In this document: positions 1-9,166 of the stretch, in pieces
How positions within the stretch are numbered: position 1 is the first letter of the stretch
Layout: each line of letters starts with the position of its first letter
NCBI GenBank assembly: GCA_902461565.1
Contig: CABPYL010000013.1
Span: 1 to 64,000 of the forward strand
Direction: 5' to 3'
Origin: an uncultured Porphyromonadaceae bacterium
GTDB lineage: Bacteria; Bacteroidota; Bacteroidia; Bacteroidales; Muribaculaceae
DNA length: 64,000 nt
Program-made: the position numbers and the translations under genes
The notes under the pieces: generated by a model
Told to the model about the DNA's origin: nothing
Database searches by the model: none
Seen by the model: the letters and a program-made list of their open reading frames with translations, nothing else

Positions 1-83
1 CATAAAATAACAGGCTTTTCGGGAAAACAAGGCATTTTTAAATGAAAGAGCCGTGTATACCGGTGAAATAATCTGCCAAAATA

Positions 84-115
84 TTTGCATATACGGAAAA
101 TATTTGTTATCTTTG
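84..115 (+). promoter_or_regulatory. Bacteroidetes-type promoter of the 144-455 gene
   Basis: TTTG at 84-87 is followed after 20 bp by TATCTTTG at 108-115. This matches the -33/-7 promoter layout known for Bacteroidetes (TTTG, 19-21 bp, TAnnTTTG). It lies just upstream of the GTG start at 144. Confidence 0.7.
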
Positions 116-143
116 TAAAAGAAAAACATAAAACACACCAGCC

Positions 144-455
144 GTGAAAAAAATATCCGCATACATTCTCTCTCTGGCACTGGGTCTGGCCGTCGGCGCA
201 GGCGTGGCGTTTGGCGGATCTGTCCCGGCAGAACCCATGCGCGTGGAAAGCACCGTTTCGGTTAAGGTACAGGGTGGCACTGTTACAGTAGACAATCCTA
301 CAGACGAAAGCGTGGACGTTGCAGTGTTTGCAATAACAGGCACGGTAGTACGCCACGTTACCGTAGAACCAGGTTGCAATGCGGAAATTGAGCTGTCTGC
401 CGGAATCTATGTAGTGCGTGCCGGCAAACATTCGCAGAAAGTGGCTATTCGCTGA
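144..455 (+). CDS. Small secreted protein, essentially a lone Por/T9SS-like C-terminal domain
   Basis: The 103-residue product starts at GTG 144, which immediately precedes a Lys-Lys pair and a hydrophobic signal peptide (about residues 1-24). The mature part is only about 75 residues. Its last half has the pattern of a type A C-terminal sorting-like domain: VFAITGTVVRHV, then an acidic beta-strand, then GIYVVRAG and a final KVAIR strand. Similar tails end the proteins at 51791, 54399, 56150 and 61343, but those are preceded by a large passenger; here there is none. It has its own promoter and is followed by the pullulanase gene, with no sign that they share a function. I cannot assign a role; a small periplasmic or surface beta-sandwich is the modest reading. 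Confidence 0.6.
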   Translation: MKKISAYILSLALGLAVGAGVAFGGSVPAEPMRVESTVSVKVQGGTVTVDNPTDESVDVAVFAITGTVVRHVTVEPGCNAEIELSAGIYVVRAGKHSQKVAIR

Positions 456-480
456 GCATTTTCCTGCCCGGCAGTGGAAC

Positions 481-517
481 ATGCGCCAAAGTGCGCATAC
501 ACCTAAGTTTAATATTG
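481..517 (+). promoter_or_regulatory. Hairpin and possible -7 box upstream of pullulanase
   Basis: ATGCGC (481-486) and GCGCAT (493-498) form a small perfect hairpin, possibly the end of the preceding transcript. TAATATTG at 510-517 is one base off TAnnTTTG and identical to the box used at three glycan-locus promoters. I do not find the tandem upstream element of those promoters here, so regulation may differ. Confidence 0.35.
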
Positions 518-543
518 ATTTGTGATTAACCATACTTACACCA

Positions 544-2541
544 ATGACTCTCAAAACTTTTATTGTGCCCGCAGTTCTGCTGCTGGCAGCATCTTCTTTT
601 GCCCAGCCAGCAATGGATGAACAGTATCTGTCCTGGCCCGCATACAGCGGCGATGACCTCGAACTGAAGGTCGACGCCGCCGGCACACATTTTACTCTGT
701 GGTCGCCCAAGGCCGACGCAGCCGAAGTGCGCATCTACGACACCGACCGCAATACGCCGCCGGTAGAAACGCTTCAGATGAAACGCTCCGAGCAGGGTAC
801 ATGGCGCGTGAGTGTGCCGCAGCAGCTCTACGGCAAGTTCTACACCTTCGTGGTTACCGTTGACGGCAAGCAGCTCGACGAGACGCCCGGTATCTGGGCC
901 AAGGCCGCCGGTACCAACGGCCACCGTGCCGCTATTATCGATTTCGCCAAGACTAACCCCGAGGGATGGAGCACAGACAAAGGTCCGCATACCCCCAACA
1001 TCACCGACGCGGTGATTTACGAAATGCACCATCGCGATTTCAGCATGCATCCGTCGTCTGGAATCGTTCACAAGGGCAAGTTCCTCGCCCTTACCGAGCC
1101 TGCCACAAAAAGTTCCGAGGGCGACGCCACAGGTATCGACCACCTGAAGGAACTTGGCGTTACGCATGTGCATATTCTTCCTTCCTACGACTATAACTCG
1201 GTAGATGAAAGCCAGTTGCCGTCTAACCAGTACAATTGGGGATACGACCCGTATAATTATAACACTCCCGAAGGTTCCTATTCTACCGACCCGTCGGTAC
1301 CCGAAACACGCGTTAAGGAAATGAAGGAGATGGTGAAAGCGCTCCACGACGCCGGCATAGGCGTGATTATGGACGTTGTGTACAACCATACTGCCGATAA
1401 CGACAAGAGCAATTTCTCCCTCACGGCACCCGGTTACTTCTACCGCCATCGTCCCGACGGATCGTACAGCGATGCTTCGGGATGCGGTAATGAGACTGCC
1501 TCCGAGCGTCGGATGATGAGCGATTTCATTGTAAATTCGGTTAAATACTGGGCCAAGGAATATCATATCGACGGTTTCCGCTTCGATCTCATGGCTATAC
1601 ATGACACCGAGACAATGAACCGCGTGGCTAAAGAGCTTAAGGCAATCAACCCCGACATTATCATCTATGGTGAAGGCTGGACTGCCGGCGACTCCCCTCT
1701 GCCCGTTGAAAAACGTGCCCTAAAGGAGAATGTGGACAAGATGGAAGGCATCGCCGTGTTCTCTGATGATATCCGCGACGCCGTCAAAGGCCATTATTCC
1801 AATGCCGCCGACCGTGGTTTCGCTACCGGCAAGCCCGGTAACGAGGAGACCGTAAAGATTGGTATCGTAGCTTCTACAGCTCACCCGCAGGTAGATTACA
1901 CCAAGGGCAATAATTCCAAGTTCGCATACGCCGGCGCACCCACCGAGATTATCAATTATGTATCGTGCCACGACGATCTTACCCTCACCGACAAGCTTGC
2001 CAAATCCATGCCCGGCAGCACCGAGGCCGAGCGTCAGCGCGCTGCCCGTCTGGCACAGACAATCGTATTCACATCGCAGGGCACACCGTTCATGTTCGCG
2101 GGCGAGGAAGTGTTCCGCGACAAGAAAGGCGTTCACAATTCCTATAAGTCGCCCGATTCCGTCAACGCAATCGACTGGACGCTCAAGAACAAGAATCACG
2201 ATCAGTTCGACTACTACCGCGAACTCATCGCACTGCGCAAGGCACATCCTGCTTTTCGCATGACCACTGCCGAGGATATTGCAAAGAATATCGTGTTCGA
2301 CAAGGTGAACGTTCCCAACGTGGTATCGTACACCATCCGCAACAATGCCAACGGCGACAAATGGAAAGAAATAAAGCTGATATTCAATGGCTCCGGAGAA
2401 ACCTATGAGGCCCGTATTCCCAAAGGGAACTGGACCATAGTAGCCGAGGACGGTAAAATCAAGGCCGACGGCATGGGCACCACCCGTGGAGGTAAAATCG
2501 CCGTAGCTCCCACATCGGCCCTAATTCTTGCAAGAGAATAA
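544..2541 (+). CDS. pulA: Type I pullulanase (GH13), secreted
   Basis: The 665-residue product has a signal peptide ending in a short Ala/Ser-rich segment near residue 20. An N-terminal CBM48-like beta-sandwich spans about 30-125, followed by a GH13 (beta/alpha)8 barrel and a C-terminal beta domain from about 585. The YNWGYDP signature at 230-236 is diagnostic of type I pullulanases, which hydrolyse alpha-1,6 branch links in pullulan, glycogen or limit dextrin. The three GH13 catalytic carboxylates are present: nucleophile D348 in GFRFDLM, acid/base E377 in YGEGW, and D477 in SCHDD. Length fits short Bacteroidetes pullulanases. It is monocistronic here, flanked by a bidirectional hairpin at 2565-2593, and is not obviously part of the amino-sugar locus downstream. 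Confidence 0.92.
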   Translation: MTLKTFIVPAVLLLAASSFAQPAMDEQYLSWPAYSGDDLELKVDAAGTHFTLWSPKADAAEVRIYDTDRNTPPVETLQMKRSEQGTWRVSVPQQLYGKFYTFVVTVDGKQLDETPGIWAKAAGTNGHRAAIIDFAKTNPEGWSTDKGPHTPNITDAVIYEMHHRDFSMHPSSGIVHKGKFLALTEPATKSSEGDATGIDHLKELGVTHVHILPSYDYNSVDESQLPSNQYNWGYDPYNYNTPEGSYSTDPSVPETRVKEMKEMVKALHDAGIGVIMDVVYNHTADNDKSNFSLTAPGYFYRHRPDGSYSDASGCGNETASERRMMSDFIVNSVKYWAKEYHIDGFRFDLMAIHDTETMNRVAKELKAINPDIIIYGEGWTAGDSPLPVEKRALKENVDKMEGIAVFSDDIRDAVKGHYSNAADRGFATGKPGNEETVKIGIVASTAHPQVDYTKGNNSKFAYAGAPTEIINYVSCHDDLTLTDKLAKSMPGSTEAERQRAARLAQTIVFTSQGTPFMFAGEEVFRDKKGVHNSYKSPDSVNAIDWTLKNKNHDQFDYYRELIALRKAHPAFRMTTAEDIAKNIVFDKVNVPNVVSYTIRNNANGDKWKEIKLIFNGSGETYEARIPKGNWTIVAEDGKIKADGMGTTRGGKIAVAPTSALILARE

Positions 2542-2564
2542 TCATCTTTGAATAAATAAAGCAG

Positions 2565-2593
2565 AGTGGCGCCAACATAGATTGAGCGCCACT
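2565..2593. terminator. Hairpin between convergent genes
   Basis: AGTGGCGC (2565-2572) pairs with GCGCCACT (2586-2593) in the gap between the convergent pullulanase and DMT transporter genes. A short T-rich tail follows on the plus strand. It probably terminates both. Confidence 0.65.
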
Positions 2594-2596
2594 TTG

Positions 2597-3484
2597 TTAT
2601 TGTGCCGAGCCGAGAACAAGCAGACCTAACGACACAAGAAGTATCGACAGATCCACCACCTTTGCCCGCACATTCTTTTCGCCGAGCACAAACACGCCGT
2701 AGAGGAACGGGACTATCACGCTTCCGCGCCTTATCATCGAGACCACCGCTATCTGCGAGCCATCCATAGAAAGCGCGTAGAAATAAGCCAGATCGGCAGC
2801 AGTGAGAAAGACCGAGATAAACAGAATGGTCCAGCGCCATTGAAACGTTGCTGTCGCGCCCGAATTTTTTGCTGCTGAACGTATAACGGTGAGCACAACA
2901 CCCATTATCACGCACTGATATAGCGAATACCATGCCTGAACGTCGAGTGGTTCGAACTGCCGAAGCAGATATTTGTCGTAGAGCGCGCTCACAGCGCCAA
3001 GCACAGCCGCGCCAAGCGCCATAAGCAGCCAACGCGAATGTTGAAAGGAGAACCCTTCGCGCGCTCCTATACGCGAAATAAGGAAAAGCGATATAAAGCC
3101 GAGAATAATACCGGTCCATTGAATCCAGTTGAGCCGTTCGCCGAATATAAGCACAGCACCCACAAGCACCATCACCGGGCGCGAGGCATTTACCGGACCC
3201 TGGATTGTTAGCGGCAGATGTTTTATCGCGAAATATCCTAATAGCCACGATCCTAACACGATTATCGCTTTGACAATGATAAGCGCGTGGCCGTGAGGCG
3301 TTTCTCCCAGACCGATTTCACCATTATATAAGTGGCCAATCACCACCGGCGACATAAGCAGCGCTCCGAAAAGGGTATTGAGCAGCAGAACGGTGAGCAC
3401 ATCGTTGTTTCTCACCGACAGTTTTTTCATAACGTCATAGAATCCGAGCCCGAGGGCTGAGGCAAGTGCAAACAGAATCCACAT
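2597..3484 (-). CDS. DMT-superfamily (EamA) inner-membrane transporter
   Basis: The protein has about ten hydrophobic segments arranged as two EamA repeats, the usual architecture of drug/metabolite transporters of about 300 residues. A second-repeat start can be seen near the stretch ending ALGAAVLGAVSALYDKYLL. I place the start at ATG 3484 (MWILFALAS...), giving 295 residues. A longer reading from TTG at 3514 would begin inside the promoter -7 box and is unlikely. The substrate cannot be inferred. The gene is transcribed alone, divergent from the HTCS gene and convergent with the pullulanase gene. Confidence 0.85.
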   Translation of the reverse strand: MWILFALASALGLGFYDVMKKLSVRNNDVLTVLLLNTLFGALLMSPVVIGHLYNGEIGLGETPHGHALIIVKAIIVLGSWLLGYFAIKHLPLTIQGPVNASRPVMVLVGAVLIFGERLNWIQWTGIILGFISLFLISRIGAREGFSFQHSRWLLMALGAAVLGAVSALYDKYLLRQFEPLDVQAWYSLYQCVIMGVVLTVIRSAAKNSGATATFQWRWTILFISVFLTAADLAYFYALSMDGSQIAVVSMIRRGSVIVPFLYGVFVLGEKNVRAKVVDLSILLVSLGLLVLGSAQ

Positions 3485-3511
3485 GAAACATATCTTTCTT
3501 AATCCGGTTTG

Positions 3512-3543
3512 CAAAATTACCTTAAAATCTCCGCCCGGCCAAA
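3512..3543 (-). promoter_or_regulatory. Promoter of the DMT transporter
   Basis: On the minus strand TTTG (3543-3540) is followed after 20 bp by TAATTTTG (3519-3512), a full consensus Bacteroidetes promoter. Its position shows that translation must start at ATG 3484, not at the upstream TTG. Confidence 0.8.
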
Positions 3544-3760
3544 TGGCGTCGCCGGAAGCAAAAAGAAAAGATGATGACGCAGAACCTTCGGCGCTTGTTT
3601 ACAGAGGAAGTAAAAAGTCTGATATGCAGCCATGAATATACCTCCTGAGAAAAACAAGCAAGACTGTGCAGGGTGTTGCAAAATGCAATTTGGCAAGATT
3701 CTCTGCCCTCCGCATTCCACTTTGAAACCGCTCTTACCGAAACTCTCATAGGCAGTGAAA

Positions 3761-3792
3761 TTTGGAGAATAGGGGGGATTGTTTTAATTTTG
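3761..3792 (+). promoter_or_regulatory. Promoter of the HTCS regulator gene
   Basis: TTTG at 3761-3764, a 20 bp spacer and TAATTTTG at 3785-3792 match the Bacteroidetes consensus exactly. The tandem TTTYCAAACCT element of the downstream glycan promoters is absent, so the regulator gene is probably expressed constitutively. Confidence 0.8.
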
Positions 3793-3852
3793 TGGGACGA
3801 AAAAGCCATCTCTCTATTATCGTTCAATCACCTTTCTTCCTTTTGCTGTTAG

Positions 3853-6800
3853 ATGAAAAAATTACTTGGTCTGATACCTGTTATTATATGTATGGTTTTG
3901 TGCGCGTTGGCGGCGGTGCCGTGCAAGGCGCGGCATTTCAGTGAGCGCGACGGTCTGCTGAACCGGCAGGCCTTTTCCATAGATACGGATACGGCGGGGT
4001 TTGTGTGGGTGTATACCACTCGCGGCCTTGTGCGTTACGACGGCGGCGAGTTCCGCGCCTATCAGTTCCGCAAAGGCGCGAAGCCGCATAACGATTTTGC
4101 CACTCTTACGGGCCGTATGGGCGACGGATATCTGTGGGTGTCGTTCAATTCAGGACAGCTGTTCGGATATAACCCTGTATATGACCGGTTTGAGGAGCTC
4201 GCCGATGTTTCGGCAATAGGCGAGGATATGAGGCTTGAAAATGCGCTGTTCCGACAGAACGATATTCTTCTTAGCACCTCGGACGGTGTTTATCAGAAAA
4301 AGGATACTGTGTTGCGCCGTTTCGCTCTTCCCGGCAGCGTTGTGAATTCGGTTATTGCCGCGCCGGGGAATACACTTTATGCCTCCACTACGGCCGGACT
4401 GTATCATATATGCGAAAATGCCGACGGCACTGTCCGCGAAGTTGTGCCTGTGGAGAATACTGCAGGTATTAGCATGGACAAGATGGCATGTGCGGCCGGG
4501 AAGGTGTTTGTGGGTTCGTTTGCCAACTCTATATATGTTGTAGATGAGAAAGAACCTTACAAGGCGCGTAAAATACAATGTGCGGTACCTAAAATGCCTG
4601 TTACCGACATAGATGTGCGCGGCGGTTCGATTTTTGCGGCTGTCGATGGCGCGGGCGTCTACGAGATAGATGCCCGTACTGAAGATATTCTGCACCATTA
4701 TTCCTACGATTCGAAAGCCGGTTCGCTTTCGGCCAACACTGTTTCGGGTGTCTGTTTCGACAGCAAGGGAGGCATGTGGGTGAGCAATTCGAGCCAGGGT
4801 GTCGACTATATCGACGAAACAACCGAGCATCCGACGCTTATCCGCCACGACAGCCACAACAGCAACTCGCTTATTGCCGACTGTGTGAACGCTATCTTCC
4901 GCGATGCCGACGGAGATATGTGGTACGGCACAGATCTGGGCCTGAGTGTCTGTCGCAAGGATGGTCGCTGGCAGCATTTTCTTGACGGCCGCAACGGTCC
5001 GGAGTGCAATATTCTTTCTATAGCGCAGGCTCCGGACGGAACCATATACGCAGGCGGCTATGGTTCGGGGCTGTGGACTATAGACAAACGGAGCGGTGCC
5101 GTGCGCCGGATGCCTTCCCGAGAGGGCGATAAAGGCGTAGGCACGGATTATATATACGAGATTTATGCCGACGGCGATAATCTCTGGTTCGGCGGCATAC
5201 GCGGCGAACTAACGCGTTACAACATGGCGGCCGATACGTATTATTACTATCCGTCGGAGTGTATCTGTGACATGTCCGTCGGGCCGGATGGAAAACTTTT
5301 TATCAGCGGCTGCGGCGGCGTGGCCGTATTCGGGCCGGACGGAAAGTTTGAATGGGTGCGCAAAATAGGCGACATAGAGATATACAATTATACACGCGAT
5401 GTGGTCTATGATCCGCAGCGCAACGAAATGTGGTTCGCCACCGACGGGCAGGGGCTTATACGCCAGAATATTGCCGACGGCACAGCCGAGGTTTTCGCTC
5501 TTGGCGATGACAGCGAACTTGCCAATATCTACGGCCTTGCGCTGGACAGGAACAACAACCTGTGGTTCTTTACGGAAAACAATCTTTATGTCATAGGTGC
5601 CGACCGCGGTAAGGCAATGTGCGTAACACCGTTGCTCGAACTTGAGGCGGAATCGTTTATAATGCGTTCGCGCTTGCTTGACAGCGAAGGACGCCTGCAC
5701 ATCGGCACAGTGGACGGCGTTATTACCATAGACCCCGAAATGATTCTTAAAGAGGCATCCCCGATAAAGATTGTTTTCAACGATATAGAAATAAACCATA
5801 GCAAAGCCACTGTAGGGGAGGGCGCTCTACCGGTAGCCCCCGAGCATCTCGGGCGTCTCGTCCTGGCCCACAATCAGAACACTTTCAGCGTCCGTTTCTC
5901 CACACTGAATCTCGGCAACACGCGGCGGTATGTGTACCGCTGGAGGCTGAAAGGTTACGACAACGAGTGGCAGAAAGTGCCCGATTCACATGAAATAATC
6001 TGCCATAACATTCCTCACGGAGATTATATAATGGAGATACAGGCCGTGGATGCCGTCGGCGGCGAGGTTGTGGCAGAGCGCATGCTGCCCGTTACCGTGC
6101 GGCCGCCGTTCTGGCTCACCTGGTGGGCGAAACTGAGCTATGTCCTTCTTGCTCTCGTGCTGGTGTGGTTAGTGGCAATATATGTGCGCAAGCGTCAGCG
6201 CGAACAGCGCATCACCGATAAAATACAGTCGTTCCTCAACCTTGTTCACGATCTGCGTGCGCCGGTAACGCTTATCAAGGCGCCTTTGGGCGAGATTGAA
6301 AACCGTGCCGATCTGCCTGAGGACACAATAAGGAACGCGCGCCTGGCAATGTCCAATGTGGACAAGCTGCTCGGCATGATAGGCAAGCTGCTTGATCTGC
6401 GCCGTGAGAGCCAGCATTCGGATTGTCTGAATCTGACCAGAACGAACATTCTTGATTTTCTGAAATCGAAAGTTGCCGAATGGCGTGTGGCTGCCCTTCA
6501 GAAAGGGCTGCGTATAGAAGTGTCGGTGCCCGACGACATGCCTCCGGTGGCGATAGACTGCAATAAACTGAGCCATATACTGGACAATCTGTTGTCCAAC
6601 GCGATAAAATATACTTTCCAGGGCTCGGTAACCGTGTCGGCGCGGTGCGATAAAAAGACCTGGACACTGGAAATAGCCGATACGGGCATAGGCATACCCA
6701 TGCACGACCGCGGGCGTCTGTTCCGTAACGAGTATCGTGGCCAGAACGCCATATCCACCGACGAGATAGGCTCTGGCATGGGCCTGCTGATAGTGCACCG

Positions 6801-7701
6801 CCTATGCCGGCTGCACAAGGCGAAAGTGAGTGTAAGCAGCCGCGAAAACCAGGGCTCGACGTTCACTCTTGTTTTCCCTCGCGAAATAAAGGCGCCGGCA
6901 CGTCAGATTCCCGACCGTCAGGAAACCGCCGACATGCCGGTACCGGCTACCGACAGCACCAAAGAAACAATCGTGCTTGTCGACGACGAGCGCGACATAC
7001 TCGATTATCTGTCGCAGTCGCTTTCCGATACATATAATGTTATATGCTATTCCGGCGCCGAGGAAGTGCTTGCCGATGTAGGCAATATCAACCCCGACAT
7101 CGTTGTGTCGGACGTGCGTCTGAAAGGGATGTCGGGCTACGAGCTGTGTCAGAAGCTCAAGACATCGGTGGAAACAAGTCATATCCCCGTAATTCTGCTG
7201 AGTGCCCTGAGCGAGCGCGAGAGTATTATACTCGGCCTCGAGTCGGGCGCCAACGACTATATAGTGAAGCCGTTCGACATATCGGTGCTGCGCCTGCGCA
7301 TACGCAATATCCTTGCTTCGCGCCGCCAGATGCAGACGCGCATAATGTCCGGTGAGGAGCAGCCCGGAAAGGAGGAGGCTATCAACGAGCTCGACCGCGA
7401 ATTCATGGAACGGATAATGGCCGAGATAGACGGGCATATCAGTGATTCGGAGTATTCCATCGCCGATCTGTGCCGCGACATGGGCATGAGCCGCACAACA
7501 ATCTACAACAAAATAAAGGCGCTGAGCGGCGAATCGATAAACGAGTATATACGCGTACGGCGCCTGAGCAAGGCAAAGGAACTTCTGGAAAGTCGCCGGT
7601 ATACCATCAGCGAAGTGGCCTACATGACCGGCTTTTCAGATCCGAAGTATTTCAGTACCTGTTTCAAGAAACAGTATGGCATCAGCCCGAGCAAACTTTA
7701 G
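3853..7701 (+). CDS. Hybrid two-component system regulator (HTCS), one-protein sensor kinase and transcription factor
   Basis: The 1282-residue protein has a signal peptide, then a periplasmic sensor of repeated Reg_prop beta-propeller blades (about 30-650) with WVYTTRGLV and WYGTDLGLS-type strands. A Y_Y_Y domain (about 660-745) and one membrane helix near 757-777 follow. The cytoplasmic kinase has phospho-acceptor H799 in LVHDLRAP, an N box with NLLSNAIKYT, and G boxes DTGIGIP and GSGMGLLIV. The receiver domain has acceptor D1087 in VVSDVRLKG and the KPF lysine. An AraC-type HTH ends the protein (FMERIMAEI to the C terminus). In this family a periplasmic oligosaccharide triggers phosphorylation and activates a nearby polysaccharide utilisation locus. 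The neighbouring nag and sus genes are the likely targets, because three of their promoters share a tandem element. Confidence 0.95.
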   Translation: MKKLLGLIPVIICMVLCALAAVPCKARHFSERDGLLNRQAFSIDTDTAGFVWVYTTRGLVRYDGGEFRAYQFRKGAKPHNDFATLTGRMGDGYLWVSFNSGQLFGYNPVYDRFEELADVSAIGEDMRLENALFRQNDILLSTSDGVYQKKDTVLRRFALPGSVVNSVIAAPGNTLYASTTAGLYHICENADGTVREVVPVENTAGISMDKMACAAGKVFVGSFANSIYVVDEKEPYKARKIQCAVPKMPVTDIDVRGGSIFAAVDGAGVYEIDARTEDILHHYSYDSKAGSLSANTVSGVCFDSKGGMWVSNSSQGVDYIDETTEHPTLIRHDSHNSNSLIADCVNAIFRDADGDMWYGTDLGLSVCRKDGRWQHFLDGRNGPECNILSIAQAPDGTIYAGGYGSGLWTIDKRSGAVRRMPSREGDKGVGTDYIYEIYADGDNLWFGGIRGELTRYNMAADTYYYYPSECICDMSVGPDGKLFISGCGGVAVFGPDGKFEWVRKIGDIEIYNYTRDVVYDPQRNEMWFATDGQGLIRQNIADGTAEVFALGDDSELANIYGLALDRNNNLWFFTENNLYVIGADRGKAMCVTPLLELEAESFIMRSRLLDSEGRLHIGTVDGVITIDPEMILKEASPIKIVFNDIEINHSKATVGEGALPVAPEHLGRLVLAHNQNTFSVRFSTLNLGNTRRYVYRWRLKGYDNEWQKVPDSHEIICHNIPHGDYIMEIQAVDAVGGEVVAERMLPVTVRPPFWLTWWAKLSYVLLALVLVWLVAIYVRKRQREQRITDKIQSFLNLVHDLRAPVTLIKAPLGEIENRADLPEDTIRNARLAMSNVDKLLGMIGKLLDLRRESQHSDCLNLTRTNILDFLKSKVAEWRVAALQKGLRIEVSVPDDMPPVAIDCNKLSHILDNLLSNAIKYTFQGSVTVSARCDKKTWTLEIADTGIGIPMHDRGRLFRNEYRGQNAISTDEIGSGMGLLIVHRLCRLHKAKVSVSSRENQGSTFTLVFPREIKAPARQIPDRQETADMPVPATDSTKETIVLVDDERDILDYLSQSLSDTYNVICYSGAEEVLADVGNINPDIVVSDVRLKGMSGYELCQKLKTSVETSHIPVILLSALSERESIILGLESGANDYIVKPFDISVLRLRIRNILASRRQMQTRIMSGEEQPGKEEAINELDREFMERIMAEIDGHISDSEYSIADLCRDMGMSRTTIYNKIKALSGESINEYIRVRRLSKAKELLESRRYTISEVAYMTGFSDPKYFSTCFKKQYGISPSKL

Positions 7702-7712
7702 GAATTGGCAGT

Positions 7713-7770
7713 ATTTCCACCTTTTTTGACGTTTCCAAAACTACAGTTAAAGAAATCGTCGCTAATATTG
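7713..7770 (+). promoter_or_regulatory. Regulated promoter of the nagX-like gene: tandem element plus -7 box
   Basis: ATTTCCACCTTTTTTGAC at 7713-7730 is repeated base for base at 9051-9068. The two half-elements end at 7722 (ATTTCCACCT) and 7742 (TTTCCAAAACT), 20 bp apart. The -7 box TAATATTG begins at 7763. The proximal half lies where a -33 element would be, as expected for an activator site replacing a weak -33. Binding by the adjacent HTCS is inferred. Confidence 0.65.
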
Positions 7771-7793
7771 CAGCAGGTTTATAATAATATGCT

Positions 7794-9014
7794 ATGGAAA
7801 ACGCAAGGAAGTTTACCGGGCGAAACGGAGCGATAGATATGCTCCGGGGCCTAACGGTGCTCGTAATGATTTTTGTGAACAGTTTCTGGAAGCTGGAAGG
7901 TGTACCGCATTGGCTTGAGCATGCCGCATGGGGCGAAGATTTCATGGGCCTGGCCGACATCGTTTTTCCTTGTTTCCTTTTTGCCGTTGGAATGTCGATA
8001 CCATATGCCATAGAGCGGCGCAGCGCCAAAGGCTGTAGCGACGCATCCACCCTTCTGCATATTCTGATGCGCACATTCGCACTACTGGTTACGGGCGCTT
8101 TCTTAGGTAACTCGGAGGGATGGATATCGGATGATGCGCCGTATCCAATGGGGGCATACTGGATTCTGATGCTTGCAGGTTTTATATGTGTATGGAACCA
8201 GTATCCGCGCGAGGCATCGCAACGGCTGCGATACGTATTCGCCGGGCTTAAGATTGCCGGCGCGGCTATTATGATATACCTTATGCTCACTTTCCGCAAC
8301 GGCGAAGGGCATGTGTTCGGTTTCCGCACCAGTATTCTCGGGCTTATCGGCTGGGCATATCTTATATGTGCAGTGGCCTATCTGATTGTACGTGATCATC
8401 CGACGCGGCTGCTTGCCATATTCGGGGTGTTTGTGCTTATAAATATTTTTACCTCGCCGCTTAACGCGGCATACGGTTCGCATCCGATACTCGATTTTCC
8501 TGACGGTAATTTCTTGGGCGGATTTCTGCATACAATCCATGTTGGCAACGGTGGTCTTTGCGCCTGCACTATGGGAGGTCTTGTTCTGTCGGTGCTGAGT
8601 GAACGCTACCGCGGATCAGGCAATAAAAAACTGCTTGCCACCCTGGCAGTGTCGGCAGCACTCGCCTTGGCCGGGACGGCGGCCCACCATTTCTATATTG
8701 TTTCCAAGATAGCGGCGACTCTCCCGTGGGTATGCTTCTCTATGGCTGTCGCAAGCGCCCTCTACGGTATCTTTACATGGCTTAACGGCCGCGGTCTTTC
8801 CGGCTGGTTCCGCATAATCCGCCCGGCCGGCACGGCCACGCTCACGGCATATATGGTTCCGTATCTTCTGTACGGCATCGACAATCTTTTTGGAATCAAT
8901 ATAGATTTTTTCAGTGCCGGCATACCCGGCTTGCTCAACTGTGCGCTGTTCTCCCTTGTGTGCATCTGGGTTACTGGTCTGCTGGAGGTTCTTGGCATAA
9001 AGCTGAAGCTATAG
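7794..9014 (+). CDS. NagX-like (DUF5009/HGSNAT-type) transmembrane acyltransferase homologue
   Basis: This 406-residue polytopic membrane protein has about ten to eleven hydrophobic segments. The N terminus carries the family pattern ID-LRGL-V-MIFVN and then ADIVFPCFLFAVGMSIP, typical of the heparan-alpha-glucosaminide N-acetyltransferase and YeiB/DUF5009 group. In bacteria such genes, called nagX, recur in N-acetylglucosamine and chitin catabolic clusters. Here it sits between an HTCS regulator and a kinase-deaminase-transporter operon, which supports the same reading. It has its own promoter and is followed by a second, so it is probably monocistronic. Whether it acetylates glucosamine or glucosaminides on the inner membrane is inferred from the family; the acyl acceptor is unknown. 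Confidence 0.8.
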   Translation: MENARKFTGRNGAIDMLRGLTVLVMIFVNSFWKLEGVPHWLEHAAWGEDFMGLADIVFPCFLFAVGMSIPYAIERRSAKGCSDASTLLHILMRTFALLVTGAFLGNSEGWISDDAPYPMGAYWILMLAGFICVWNQYPREASQRLRYVFAGLKIAGAAIMIYLMLTFRNGEGHVFGFRTSILGLIGWAYLICAVAYLIVRDHPTRLLAIFGVFVLINIFTSPLNAAYGSHPILDFPDGNFLGGFLHTIHVGNGGLCACTMGGLVLSVLSERYRGSGNKKLLATLAVSAALALAGTAAHHFYIVSKIAATLPWVCFSMAVASALYGIFTWLNGRGLSGWFRIIRPAGTATLTAYMVPYLLYGIDNLFGINIDFFSAGIPGLLNCALFSLVCIWVTGLLEVLGIKLKL

Positions 9015-9050
9015 GCGGGGAAATAGGTTTAAGAATTGTCATTTGACGCC

Positions 9051-9108
9051 ATTTCCACCTTTTTTGACATTTTCCCAACCTCTATGCGGAAAATCGGTGC
9101 TAATATTG
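9051..9108 (+). promoter_or_regulatory. Regulated promoter of the ROK-nagB-transporter-GH18 operon
   Basis: The 18-base block at 9051-9068 is identical to that at 7713-7730. The half-elements end at 9060 (ATTTCCACCT) and 9081 (TTTTCCCAACCT), 21 bp apart. The -7 box TAATATTG lies at 9101-9108, and GCTAATATTGCA is shared with the nagX promoter. The distance from block to box is the same in both promoters. Confidence 0.65.
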
Positions 9109-9166
9109 CACTTGAAAAAGTAACGCAGACGCGTTCCCCGTTATAAACACTTCATTTCTTCTTGTC

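Larger units (their letters stand above)
3485..3852. other. Intergenic region between the divergent DMT transporter and HTCS genes
   Basis: This stretch of about 370 bp holds the two divergent promoters (3512-3543 minus, 3761-3792 plus). The roughly 215 bp between them contains only short ORFs without a signal peptide, motif or credible start. I see no RNA gene or repeat here. Confidence 0.6.

Noticed and set aside
3522..3827. Small minus-strand ORF of about 100 codons in the gap before the HTCS gene
   Set aside because: It overlaps both promoters, is rich in Cys/Arg/Phe without a pattern, and has no family resemblance.
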